5,783 nt of DNA, from positions 1 through 5,783 of the forward strand of contig JAFLCR010000141.1 of NCBI GenBank assembly GCA_017302755.1, read 5' to 3'. A program made the translations under genes and the position numbers. The DNA is from Alphaproteobacteria bacterium. Lineage in GTDB: Bacteria > Pseudomonadota > Alphaproteobacteria > Rickettsiales > JAFLCR01. Below are positions 1-5,325 of this stretch, in pieces (the first letter of the stretch is position 1; every line of letters begins with the position of its first letter). The notes under the pieces were generated by a model. That model ran no database searches. It saw only the letters and a program-made list of their open reading frames with translations, and had not been told where the DNA came from.

Positions 1-16
1 TGCCGCTGTGAGCGCT

Positions 17-2020
17 ATGTTCGAAAAACTCCTCATCGCCAATCGCGGTGAAATTGCCCTGCGCATCATGAAGACGGCCCGCAAGATGGGCATCCGCACT
101 GTCGCTGTCTATTCGGAAGCAGACACCAACGCCCTGCACGTGCAGGAGGCGGACGAGGCGGTCTATCTCGGCCCCAGCCCCAGCTTGCAGAGCTACATCA
201 ACATCGAGCGCCTGATGGCGGCAATCCGTGCTTCGGGTGCGGATGCGGTGCACCCCGGCTACGGCTTCCTTTCGGAAAACGCAGATTTCGCCAAGGCGGT
301 GGAAAAAGAACGGCGGGTGACGTTCATCGGCCCGTCCTCGAAGGCGGTGATGCTGATGGGCGACAAGCTCGAATCCAAGCGCATCGCGCGCGAGGCTGGC
401 GTGAACACCGTGCCCGGTGGACAGGACGCGGTTTCCAGCTTTGAAGACGCGCGTGAGCTGGTGAAAAAAATTGGCTACCCTGTGATGATCAAAGCCGCCG
501 CCGGCGGCGGCGGAAAGGGTATGCGCGTCGTGAACAACGACGACGAGCTGAAGGAAGGCCTGCGCGGCGCCGCCGCGGAAGCGGGGCACAGCTTCAGCGA
601 CGACCGCGTGTTCATCGAGAAATTTGTTACCAAGCCGCGCCATATCGAAATCCAGATCCTCGGTGACAAGAAGGGCAATGTCGTGTTCCTCGGTGAGCGC
701 GAATGCTCCATCCAGCGCCGCCACCAGAAGATCATCGAAGAAGCGCCCAGCCCGTTCCTTGATGAAAAAACCCGCAAGGCGATGGGCGAACAGGCCGTCG
801 CCCTGGCGAAAAAGGTCGGCTACCACTCCGCCGGCACGGTGGAGTTCATCGTCGACGGCTCGGACGGCAATTTCTACTTCCTGGAAATGAACACCCGCCT
901 TCAGGTGGAACACCGCGTCACCGAGCAGGTGACCAAGATCGACCTGGTGGAGCAGATGATCCGCATCGCTGCGGGCGAGAAGCTGCCCTTCACGCAGGAC
1001 GAAGTGAAAATCCAAGGCTGGTCGATGGAAACACGCGTCTACGCGGAAGACCCCAGCCGCGGCTTCCTACCCTCCACGGGCCGTATTACTCGCTACAAGG
1101 AGCCGGAGATTGCGCTCCATAAGGTGATCGTCGACAGCGGCATCTACGAAGGCGGCGAAGTGAGCATGTTCTACGACCCGATGGTGGCGAAGGTCGTCAC
1201 CCACGGCGCGAACCGCAAGGAGGCTATCGAGGCCATGCAGGCCGCGCTCGGCGCCTACGTGATTCGCGGCATCTCGCACAATATCAGCTTCCTTGAAGCC
1301 ATCCTGGGCCATAAGCGCTTCCAGGAAGGCGACATGTCCACGCTCTTTATTGCCGAGGAATACCCCGAAGGCTTCGCCGGCGCCGAACTCACCAGCGAAA
1401 CCGCGCAGGTGTTTTTAGGCACGGCGGTGCACATGTTCCTTCGCGACGCCGAGCGCGCCGCCAAGGGCACCGGCCAGCTTCCCGGCCGCGAGCGCGCCAT
1501 CGGCGCGCGCTGGGTGGTGGCGATGGGCGAGCAGCAATATTCCGTCTTCGTGCGCCCGAAGGAATACGGCTACGACATCTCCTACCAGAACGTGGTGATC
1601 TCGGTCCGCAGCTCGTGGAACCTGGGCAAGCGCCTGTTCCAGGGCACGATCAACGGCAGGCAGGTGAGCGTGAAGGTGGACTTCCTGGCCAACGGCTATC
1701 GCCTGACCCACGGCGGCTCGACGGTGGAAGCCAAGGTGCTCACCCCGCGCGTGGCAGAGCTCTTCAAATACATGCCCGAAGACAAGGACGGCGGCAAACA
1801 GCCTCACCTCAAAGCGCCCATCGCGGGCATGGTGGTGGCGCTCAAGGTCGAAGAGGGCCAGGAGATCAAGCGCGGCCAGGAGCTGGTGCTGATTGAAGCC
1901 ATGAAGATGGAGAACGTGATCTATGCTGACCATGACGCGATCGTGAAAAAAATCTCGGTTTCCCCGGGGGATTCGGTGGCTGTGGACCAGACGATTATCG
2001 AATTCGACCGCGCGGCGTAG
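17..2020 (+). CDS. pccA: Propionyl-CoA carboxylase, biotin-containing alpha subunit
   Basis: This subunit carboxylates its own biotin with ATP and bicarbonate. The carboxyl group then passes to propionyl-CoA on the beta subunit (PccB), giving methylmalonyl-CoA; the enzyme is cytosolic. Residues are counted from the ATG at 17. The N-terminus MFEKLLIANRGEIA is the classic biotin carboxylase start. The ATP-grasp glycine loop KAAAGGGGKGMR is at 159-170, EMNTRLQVEH at about 290-299, and ETRVYAEDP near 340. A middle region (about 505-585) fits the PCC-type BT domain that binds the beta subunit. The C-terminal biotinyl domain carries AMKM with biotinyl Lys630. The length of 667 aa is normal for PccA. 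An in-frame GTG at 8 would add three residues, but the ATG fits the family better; too little upstream sequence is visible to judge a ribosome binding site. One oddity is QVEHRVTE where most relatives have QVEHPVTE. The BT region argues against a plain acetyl-CoA carboxylase AccC. Methylcrotonyl- or geranyl-CoA carboxylase alpha is less likely but not excluded without the partner subunit. Confidence 0.95.
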   Translation: MFEKLLIANRGEIALRIMKTARKMGIRTVAVYSEADTNALHVQEADEAVYLGPSPSLQSYINIERLMAAIRASGADAVHPGYGFLSENADFAKAVEKERRVTFIGPSSKAVMLMGDKLESKRIAREAGVNTVPGGQDAVSSFEDARELVKKIGYPVMIKAAAGGGGKGMRVVNNDDELKEGLRGAAAEAGHSFSDDRVFIEKFVTKPRHIEIQILGDKKGNVVFLGERECSIQRRHQKIIEEAPSPFLDEKTRKAMGEQAVALAKKVGYHSAGTVEFIVDGSDGNFYFLEMNTRLQVEHRVTEQVTKIDLVEQMIRIAAGEKLPFTQDEVKIQGWSMETRVYAEDPSRGFLPSTGRITRYKEPEIALHKVIVDSGIYEGGEVSMFYDPMVAKVVTHGANRKEAIEAMQAALGAYVIRGISHNISFLEAILGHKRFQEGDMSTLFIAEEYPEGFAGAELTSETAQVFLGTAVHMFLRDAERAAKGTGQLPGRERAIGARWVVAMGEQQYSVFVRPKEYGYDISYQNVVISVRSSWNLGKRLFQGTINGRQVSVKVDFLANGYRLTHGGSTVEAKVLTPRVAELFKYMPEDKDGGKQPHLKAPIAGMVVALKVEEGQEIKRGQELVLIEAMKMENVIYADHDAIVKKISVSPGDSVAVDQTIIEFDRAA

Positions 2021-2036
2021 TGACTCAGTTTAAATT

Positions 2037-2145
2037 TGTCATTCCCGCGAAGGCGGGAATCCATAACTACAGGCAATAAAATACAAGCTCTTACAGATAT
2101 TTCAGCCGCTGGTGAGTATGGATTCCCGCCTTCGCGGGAATGACA
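2037..2145. repeat. Paired inverted hairpin repeats (REP/dRS3-like element)
   Basis: Two 29-bp arms, 2037-2065 and 2117-2145, are perfect reverse complements separated by 51 bp. Each arm holds its own palindrome ATTCCCGC-GAAG-GCGGGAAT (2041-2060 and 2122-2141): an 8-bp stem with a 4-nt loop. The 20-bp core fits the pattern ATTCCC-N8-GGGAAT, the form described for neisserial dRS3 repeats; similar GTCATTCCCGCG...GGGAATCC repeats are common between genes in many proteobacteria (from memory). The element lies 16 bp after the pccA stop. It could fold into two small hairpins or one long cruciform, and may protect or end the pccA transcript, but no T-run follows either hairpin. No target-site duplication or transposase is visible. 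Confidence 0.9.
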
Positions 2146-2179
2146 GGCTCAGGAATTCTTTTTCAAGCGGAGTCCCAGC

Positions 2180-2228
2180 TGACACAAGTTTGTCATATTA
2201 CCGCGCTAGAACGGTTAACATTTGTTAA
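2180..2228. promoter_or_regulatory. Two short dyads upstream of the 189-aa gene, possible operator/promoter region
   Basis: Two palindromic stretches precede the gene at 2247. TGACACAAGTTTGTCA (2180-2195) has 5-bp arms TGACA/TGTCA. TTAACATTTGTTAA (2215-2228) has perfect 6-bp arms around a 2-nt centre and ends 6 nt before the ribosome binding site AAGGAG. Such dyads can bind dimeric regulators. TTGTCA (2190-2195) could act as a -35 box, but I see no good -10 at normal spacing. The regulator is unknown and the regulatory role is inference. Confidence 0.3.
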
Positions 2229-2246
2229 ATTGAAAAGGAGCAGGAC

Positions 2247-2816
2247 ATGGGAGATCATATTTTTTTCGTGGAACAGTATCGCTTCGGCTTCACCTTCGAA
2301 GAGACTCCCAAGTTTACGGATGATGGATACAACGCTCTGGTGCATGCCCTGGCGCCGCTGCTGGAAACGGTAGAGCAGCGCTCACGTTTTGTTCATGAAT
2401 CGGTCAACAACCAGGCTGAATGGCGCGCCTTCGGCTACGATGTGGATGGCGTCACCTTTGCTGCCAACCTCTTGAATAAAGCCATAGATGGGGTATGGAT
2501 GCATACGCTGTCCTATATGATGAAGCGCGGTTACGACGAAGCGCTCCAGTTGACGCATACGGTGGATTGGTTCGTGGAAACCCAGGAGCGTCTGGCCCGC
2601 CAGATCGCCGGCGTGGCTTCCTATGTCGTCACCGGCTTCGCCAGCAGCCAGGGCTGGGAGGAAACAGCGGAAAAATTGTATGACACGCGCGGCCAATGGG
2701 CGAGCGCGGCATTCCTGATGCAGGCGGCGGCCGCTGCCGGCACGCTGCACACGCTTGAGGCGGATTTCGCGGCCTATGTGCGCCAGCACGTCACGGTCAA
2801 AGAACCGGAAATCTAA
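2247..2816 (+). CDS. Uncharacterised soluble protein, 189 aa
   Basis: I do not recognise this family. The ATG at 2247 is well supported: AAGGAG (2235-2240) lies 6 nt upstream and codon usage matches the neighbouring genes. The product is acidic to neutral and probably mostly helical. There is no signal peptide, no convincing membrane segment (residues 120-134 are only mildly hydrophobic) and no recognisable catalytic motif. The N-terminus is rich in aromatics (IFFVEQYRFGFTFEE). A central stretch (about 75-115) has Trp, Met and His residues in helices, and the C-terminal part contains an alanine run (about 153-164). It ends 4 nt before an acylphosphatase gene, so the two are probably co-transcribed. 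It is separated from pccA by 226 bp and a repeat element, so it need not belong with pccA. No function is assigned. Confidence 0.85.
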   Translation: MGDHIFFVEQYRFGFTFEETPKFTDDGYNALVHALAPLLETVEQRSRFVHESVNNQAEWRAFGYDVDGVTFAANLLNKAIDGVWMHTLSYMMKRGYDEALQLTHTVDWFVETQERLARQIAGVASYVVTGFASSQGWEETAEKLYDTRGQWASAAFLMQAAAAAGTLHTLEADFAAYVRQHVTVKEPEI

Positions 2817-2820
2817 GATC

Positions 2821-3102
2821 ATGCAGCTCATGGCCGTCCGCGTGCGCATCCACGGCCGTGTCCAGGGCGTGGGCTACCGCGCCTGGACGGTCGTTACCGC
2901 GAACCGCCTCGAGCTTTCCGGCTGGGTGAGGAACCGCGCCGACGGCACGGTGGAGGCGATCTTCAAGGGCGAGGAGCCCACCATCCGCCAGATGCTAGAT
3001 GCTTGCCGGGAAGGCCCTCCCGCGGCGCGCGTGGAGCGCGTCGAGGAAGAGCCCGCCCGGGGCATCGTGGAGGCCGGTTTCGCCGCCAAGCCGACGGTTT
3101 AG
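2821..3102 (+). CDS. acyP: Acylphosphatase
   Basis: This small cytosolic enzyme hydrolyses the carboxyl-phosphate bond of acyl phosphates such as acetyl phosphate or carbamoyl phosphate. The 93-aa product has the full family signature. VRIHGRVQGVGYR carries the phosphate-binding loop and catalytic Arg20, and GWVRNRADGTVEA carries catalytic Asn38. The length matches the usual 90-100 aa. The ATG at 2821 starts 4 nt after the preceding stop codon. The ribosome binding site is weak (GGAA around 2807-2810, inside the upstream gene), which suggests translational coupling. A second ATG at 2830 (MAVRVRI...) would also give a complete domain, but no Shine-Dalgarno precedes it. The TAG stop overlaps the TAA stop of the convergent GH13 gene. 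Confidence 0.93.
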   Translation: MQLMAVRVRIHGRVQGVGYRAWTVVTANRLELSGWVRNRADGTVEAIFKGEEPTIRQMLDACREGPPAARVERVEEEPARGIVEAGFAAKPTV

Positions 3103-4922
3103 GCAACTTCGTTTCTATTGGCGCCTTTCGCCGCCGCCAGTTCGCGCGTCGAGCCGAGATAATGACTGCCGTAAGGCTCGATGACCACCACATCGCCTTT
3201 CTTCATGCCAACCTGTTCCAGCAAGCCTTCATCCATGTAATCAGACGGGCGGAAGGCTTGCGGCTGGTCGCTGGTGTTGAACAGGCAGAGCAGGCTCTGC
3301 TCGTGGTTCCTGCGCAGGAAAGCGAGCACCGGGCTTCCCTGGTTGTCGATCACGGTCGTCTGGCCGTTGATGAATGCCGATTGCTCGGCCCGCCAGGCCA
3401 GCAGGTTGCGGGTGAAATTCAGCATGGAGTTGGGATCGAGCTCCTGACGGTCCACCGCCAGGTTGTAATGCGCTTCTGGTACAGGAAGGTAAGGTTTTTC
3501 CGAATCGCTGAATCCGGCATTCTTCGCGTGAGCCTTCGCAGGTAAGGGCGTGCGGCAGCCGTCGCGGCCAAACTCGATGCCGCGCGTGAATGCCACGGCG
3601 TCGCGCAGCTGTTCGATCGCGATGTCTTCCGGCACGCGGGCCTGGGTCATGCCCAGCTCGTCGCCATTATAGAGCGTCACGCTGCCGGGAAGCGCCATGA
3701 AGATCTCCAGCAGCTGGCGCGTGGCCCGCTCGCGATGCTCTTCGGCGATATTTGCCGTCATGCGGCTGGCAAAGCGCGGCACGTCATGGCTGCCGGCGGT
3801 GTTGCAGTTGCCGCCGTCGGTGGGGAAGCTGCTCTCTGCATTGACGATCATGTCCCGCAGCGCCTGCGCATCTTCGTACTGCGTGAAGAGCAGGGCATTG
3901 GTGTAGCAGATGTCGAGCATGCCCGGGCCGACGAACTGCGTGGCGAGGGGAAGGGAGTTCCGTCCCCCGTCGCGCCCGGAGAGGATTTCTCCGAGCGCCT
4001 GCGCTCCCGGGTAATGGTCCAGCAGCTGGCGGACTTCACGCACCAGATCGAAGACGTGGTTCTGGCAGAAGCTGTGCAGCAGGTAATAATCGCCCCATTC
4101 CGGCGTGGCGGGCGGGTTGCCGTTCAGCTCGGGTCGCAGGATGTCGTCATGGAATTCCGGGTGGCAACCGGCATGCGGCAGGGCGTCCAGTCGGAAGCCG
4201 TCCACGCCCTTATCCAGCCAGAACTTCATTTCCGCCAGAAGCGCCGCGCGCACCTGGCCGTACATCACGTTGGTGGCGGGCTGGCTGGGCAGGAAATGGT
4301 GAAGGTAGTACTGCTGGCGGGTTTCGTTCCATTCCCAGGCCGGGCCGCCGAACAGCGACAGCCAGTTATTGGGAAGGGCAGGGCGCTCCCCGTTCAGGAT
4401 CCGCCCGTGTTCGTCTAGCGGCAAAGGTTCGCCCCGGTCGTTGACAAGACGGCCCTGCTCGTCGCGCTTGCCGTCGTGCCAGATGTAGAAATCGGCGTAG
4501 GGGTTCGAGGCGTCCTTGCTGGCGGCGCTGGCCTGGAACCAGGGGTGCTCGTCCGAGGTGTGCGGCATCACGAAATCCGTATAGATGCGGATGCCGCGCG
4601 CATGAGCTTCTTCCAGAAGCTGATCAAAATCCGCCATGGTGCCGAAACGGGGGTCAATCTCATGGTAGTTGGACACCGCGTAGCCGCCGTCGCCCTTCTG
4701 GCCGGGCGGGGAAAGGAAGAAGGGGGAAATCCAGACGGCGTCCACGCCCAGGCTCTGGATGTAGTCGAGCTTTTCCGTAATGCCCTTCAGGTCGCCGATT
4801 CCGTCGCCGTTAGCGTCGTTGAAGCTGGAGGGATAGACTTGGTAGATGACTTCGGAGGGCTTTTTTTCAAAAATCGGATCGTGGATGCTGGCGTGCGTGG
4901 TGTGAATGATCTGTCCGGACAT
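3099..4922 (-). CDS. GH13 alpha-amylase family enzyme (alpha-glucosidase/amylosucrase-like)
   Basis: This 607-aa glycoside hydrolase family 13 enzyme should cleave or transfer alpha-glucosyl units; the substrate is unsettled (malto-/isomalto-oligosaccharides or sucrose). It has no signal peptide, so it is probably cytosolic. The start VIYQVYPSSF opens a (beta/alpha)8 barrel, followed by a calcium-type loop DANGDGIGD (36-44). GFRLD gives nucleophile Asp246 with Arg244 two residues before it, GE gives acid/base Glu312, and SHD gives His379-Asp380. LYNGDELGM and GRDGCRTP follow, then a C-terminal beta domain (about 515-590). Most of the protein resembles oligo-1,6-glucosidase/alpha-glucosidase. 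Several conserved spots differ: GGYAVSNY instead of GYDxxDY, DFVMPH instead of DxxxNH, QPATN instead of QPDLN, and SHD instead of NHD. GGYAVS and SHD are features I associate with amylosucrase/sucrose hydrolase (GH13_4). The gene is complete and convergent with acyP. AGGGAG (4934-4939) lies 11 nt before the ATG, a longer gap than usual. Confidence 0.95.
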   Translation of the reverse strand: MSGQIIHTTHASIHDPIFEKKPSEVIYQVYPSSFNDANGDGIGDLKGITEKLDYIQSLGVDAVWISPFFLSPPGQKGDGGYAVSNYHEIDPRFGTMADFDQLLEEAHARGIRIYTDFVMPHTSDEHPWFQASAASKDASNPYADFYIWHDGKRDEQGRLVNDRGEPLPLDEHGRILNGERPALPNNWLSLFGGPAWEWNETRQQYYLHHFLPSQPATNVMYGQVRAALLAEMKFWLDKGVDGFRLDALPHAGCHPEFHDDILRPELNGNPPATPEWGDYYLLHSFCQNHVFDLVREVRQLLDHYPGAQALGEILSGRDGGRNSLPLATQFVGPGMLDICYTNALLFTQYEDAQALRDMIVNAESSFPTDGGNCNTAGSHDVPRFASRMTANIAEEHRERATRQLLEIFMALPGSVTLYNGDELGMTQARVPEDIAIEQLRDAVAFTRGIEFGRDGCRTPLPAKAHAKNAGFSDSEKPYLPVPEAHYNLAVDRQELDPNSMLNFTRNLLAWRAEQSAFINGQTTVIDNQGSPVLAFLRRNHEQSLLCLFNTSDQPQAFRPSDYMDEGLLEQVGMKKGDVVVIEPYGSHYLGSTRELAAAKGANRNEVA

Positions 4923-4928
4923 GCGAAT

Positions 4929-4971
4929 GAATGCTCCCTAGTTTTGCGAATGCTCCCGTCTGATGCGGGAG
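4929..4971 (-). promoter_or_regulatory. Leader hairpin and direct repeat before the GH13 gene
   Basis: Read on the minus strand, CUCCCG (4971-4966) and CGGGAG (4958-4953) form a 6-bp stem with a 7-nt loop. The 10-mer GGGAGCATTC occurs twice, at 4957-4948 and 4938-4929, 19 bp apart from start to start, about two helical turns. The second copy contains the Shine-Dalgarno. The upstream CUCCC arm can pair with either copy, so the leader could in principle hide or expose the ribosome binding site, or the repeat could be a tandem protein-binding site. The repeats and the stem are seen directly; any regulatory role is inference. Confidence 0.35.
4934..4939 (-). promoter_or_regulatory. Ribosome binding site of the GH13 gene, long spacing
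   Basis: On the minus strand this reads AGGGAG, 11 nt before the ATG at 4922, a longer gap than the usual 5-9 nt. No alternative ATG, GTG or TTG between them gives better spacing, so the ATG at 4922 stands. The site lies inside one copy of the 10-bp direct repeat described separately. Confidence 0.55.
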
Positions 4972-5053
4972 TTAATTTCTGTAAAACATGGAGGAGGATT
5001 GTAAATCGCTATCTTCCTGGCCGGTGTTGATTTTTGTGCGAATCCCGCTTCGC

Positions 5054-5070
5054 CATGCGAAAGACGCATG
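5054..5070. other. Small hairpin downstream of the entericidin-like gene
   Basis: CATGCG-AAAGA-CGCATG forms a perfect 6-bp stem with a 5-nt loop, 39 bp after the entericidin stop on the minus strand. No T-run follows directly in either direction, so it is a weak terminator candidate at best. The rest of the gap between the GH13 start and the entericidin stop (4923-5109) shows no other gene I can support. Confidence 0.3.
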
Positions 5071-5109
5071 ATGGCAGCAATTACCGACTCTGCTTAAGCG
5101 AAACGGAGA

Positions 5110-5235
5110 TTACTTATTCCGCTGCGCCGACTTGCGAAGGTTATTGCCGCCGCTCTCAATATCCTTGCCGATGCCTTCCATGGTGTTGCAGGCAGTCAGG
5201 CAAAGCAGGGTCAGTAACACGAGCAGCGGTTTCAC
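5110..5235 (-). CDS. Entericidin-family small lipoprotein
   Basis: This 41-aa protein starts MKPLLVLLTLLCLTAC: a short basic end, a hydrophobic signal and a lipobox LTAC (13-16), with Cys16 as the predicted lipidation site. The mature part begins CNTMEGIGKDIESGG, matching the entericidin pattern CNTxxGxGxDIxxxGN known from EcnA/EcnB (recalled from memory). It should be exported, processed by signal peptidase II and anchored as a small lipoprotein. Enterobacterial EcnA/EcnB are described as an antidote/bacteriolytic pair induced in stationary phase; whether this single homologue does anything similar is unknown, and only one copy is seen here. It starts with GTG, fixed by a strong GGAGG (5241-5245) 5 nt upstream. 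A later in-frame ATG at codon 19 would remove the signal peptide and is unlikely. It is divergent from the PLP enzyme gene at 5326. Confidence 0.9.
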   Translation of the reverse strand: MKPLLVLLTLLCLTACNTMEGIGKDIESGGNNLRKSAQRNK

Positions 5236-5240
5236 AGTGG

Positions 5241-5245
5241 CCTCC
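5241..5245 (-). promoter_or_regulatory. Ribosome binding site that fixes the GTG start of the entericidin-like gene
   Basis: The minus strand reads GGAGG with 5 nt (CCACT) before GTG at 5235. This near-ideal Shine-Dalgarno at normal spacing supports the GTG start and shows the small ORF is translated rather than a chance reading frame. Confidence 0.75.
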
Positions 5246-5264
5246 GTGGTTAAGAAATGCAGTC

Positions 5265-5295
5265 AATACATGACAACCGCCTGGGTATCTGTCAA
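5265..5295 (-). promoter_or_regulatory. Possible promoter of the entericidin-like gene
   Basis: On the minus strand a perfect -35 hexamer TTGACA (5295-5290) is followed after 19 bp by TGTATT (5270-5265), a 4-of-6 match to the -10 box. The spacing is long, so this is tentative. The same short divergent interval must also serve the plus-strand gene at 5326, for which I see no convincing promoter. Confidence 0.3.
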
Positions 5296-5325
5296 TAAAG
5301 ACTCCAAACCCCTACAGGAGCGATC

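Noticed and set aside
1415..1933. 172-aa open frame on the minus strand inside pccA
   Set aside because: It lies antisense to well-conserved PccA domains, its His/Ala/Leu-rich composition is typical of a mirror frame in high-GC DNA, and it resembles no family.
2037..2145. Intrinsic terminator of pccA
   Set aside because: The hairpins are strong but lack a following T-run, and the inverted pair is better explained as a repeat element; a transcript-end role is possible but not shown.
2215..2228. CtrA-type site TTAA-N7-TTAA, expected in alphaproteobacteria
   Set aside because: The two TTAA boxes are separated by 6 nt, not 7, so the canonical spacing is not met; it reads better as a simple palindrome.
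3735..4418. 227-aa plus-strand open frame inside the GH13 gene
   Set aside because: It is antisense to the conserved catalytic barrel, with no RBS or family resemblance; a shadow frame.
4977..5005. Promoter for the GH13 gene (TTTACA at 5005-5000)
   Set aside because: The -35-like hexamer has only ACAGAA at 17-bp spacing, too poor a -10 match to call.
4988..5071. Plus-strand mini-ORF starting at ATG 4988 near a GGAGGAGG stretch
   Set aside because: The purine-rich stretch lies inside the putative ORF rather than before its start, and the 27-residue product shows no recognisable features.
5034..5273. 79-aa plus-strand frame opposite the entericidin-like gene
   Set aside because: No RBS and no family resemblance, and the opposite strand holds a convincing gene with lipobox and Shine-Dalgarno.
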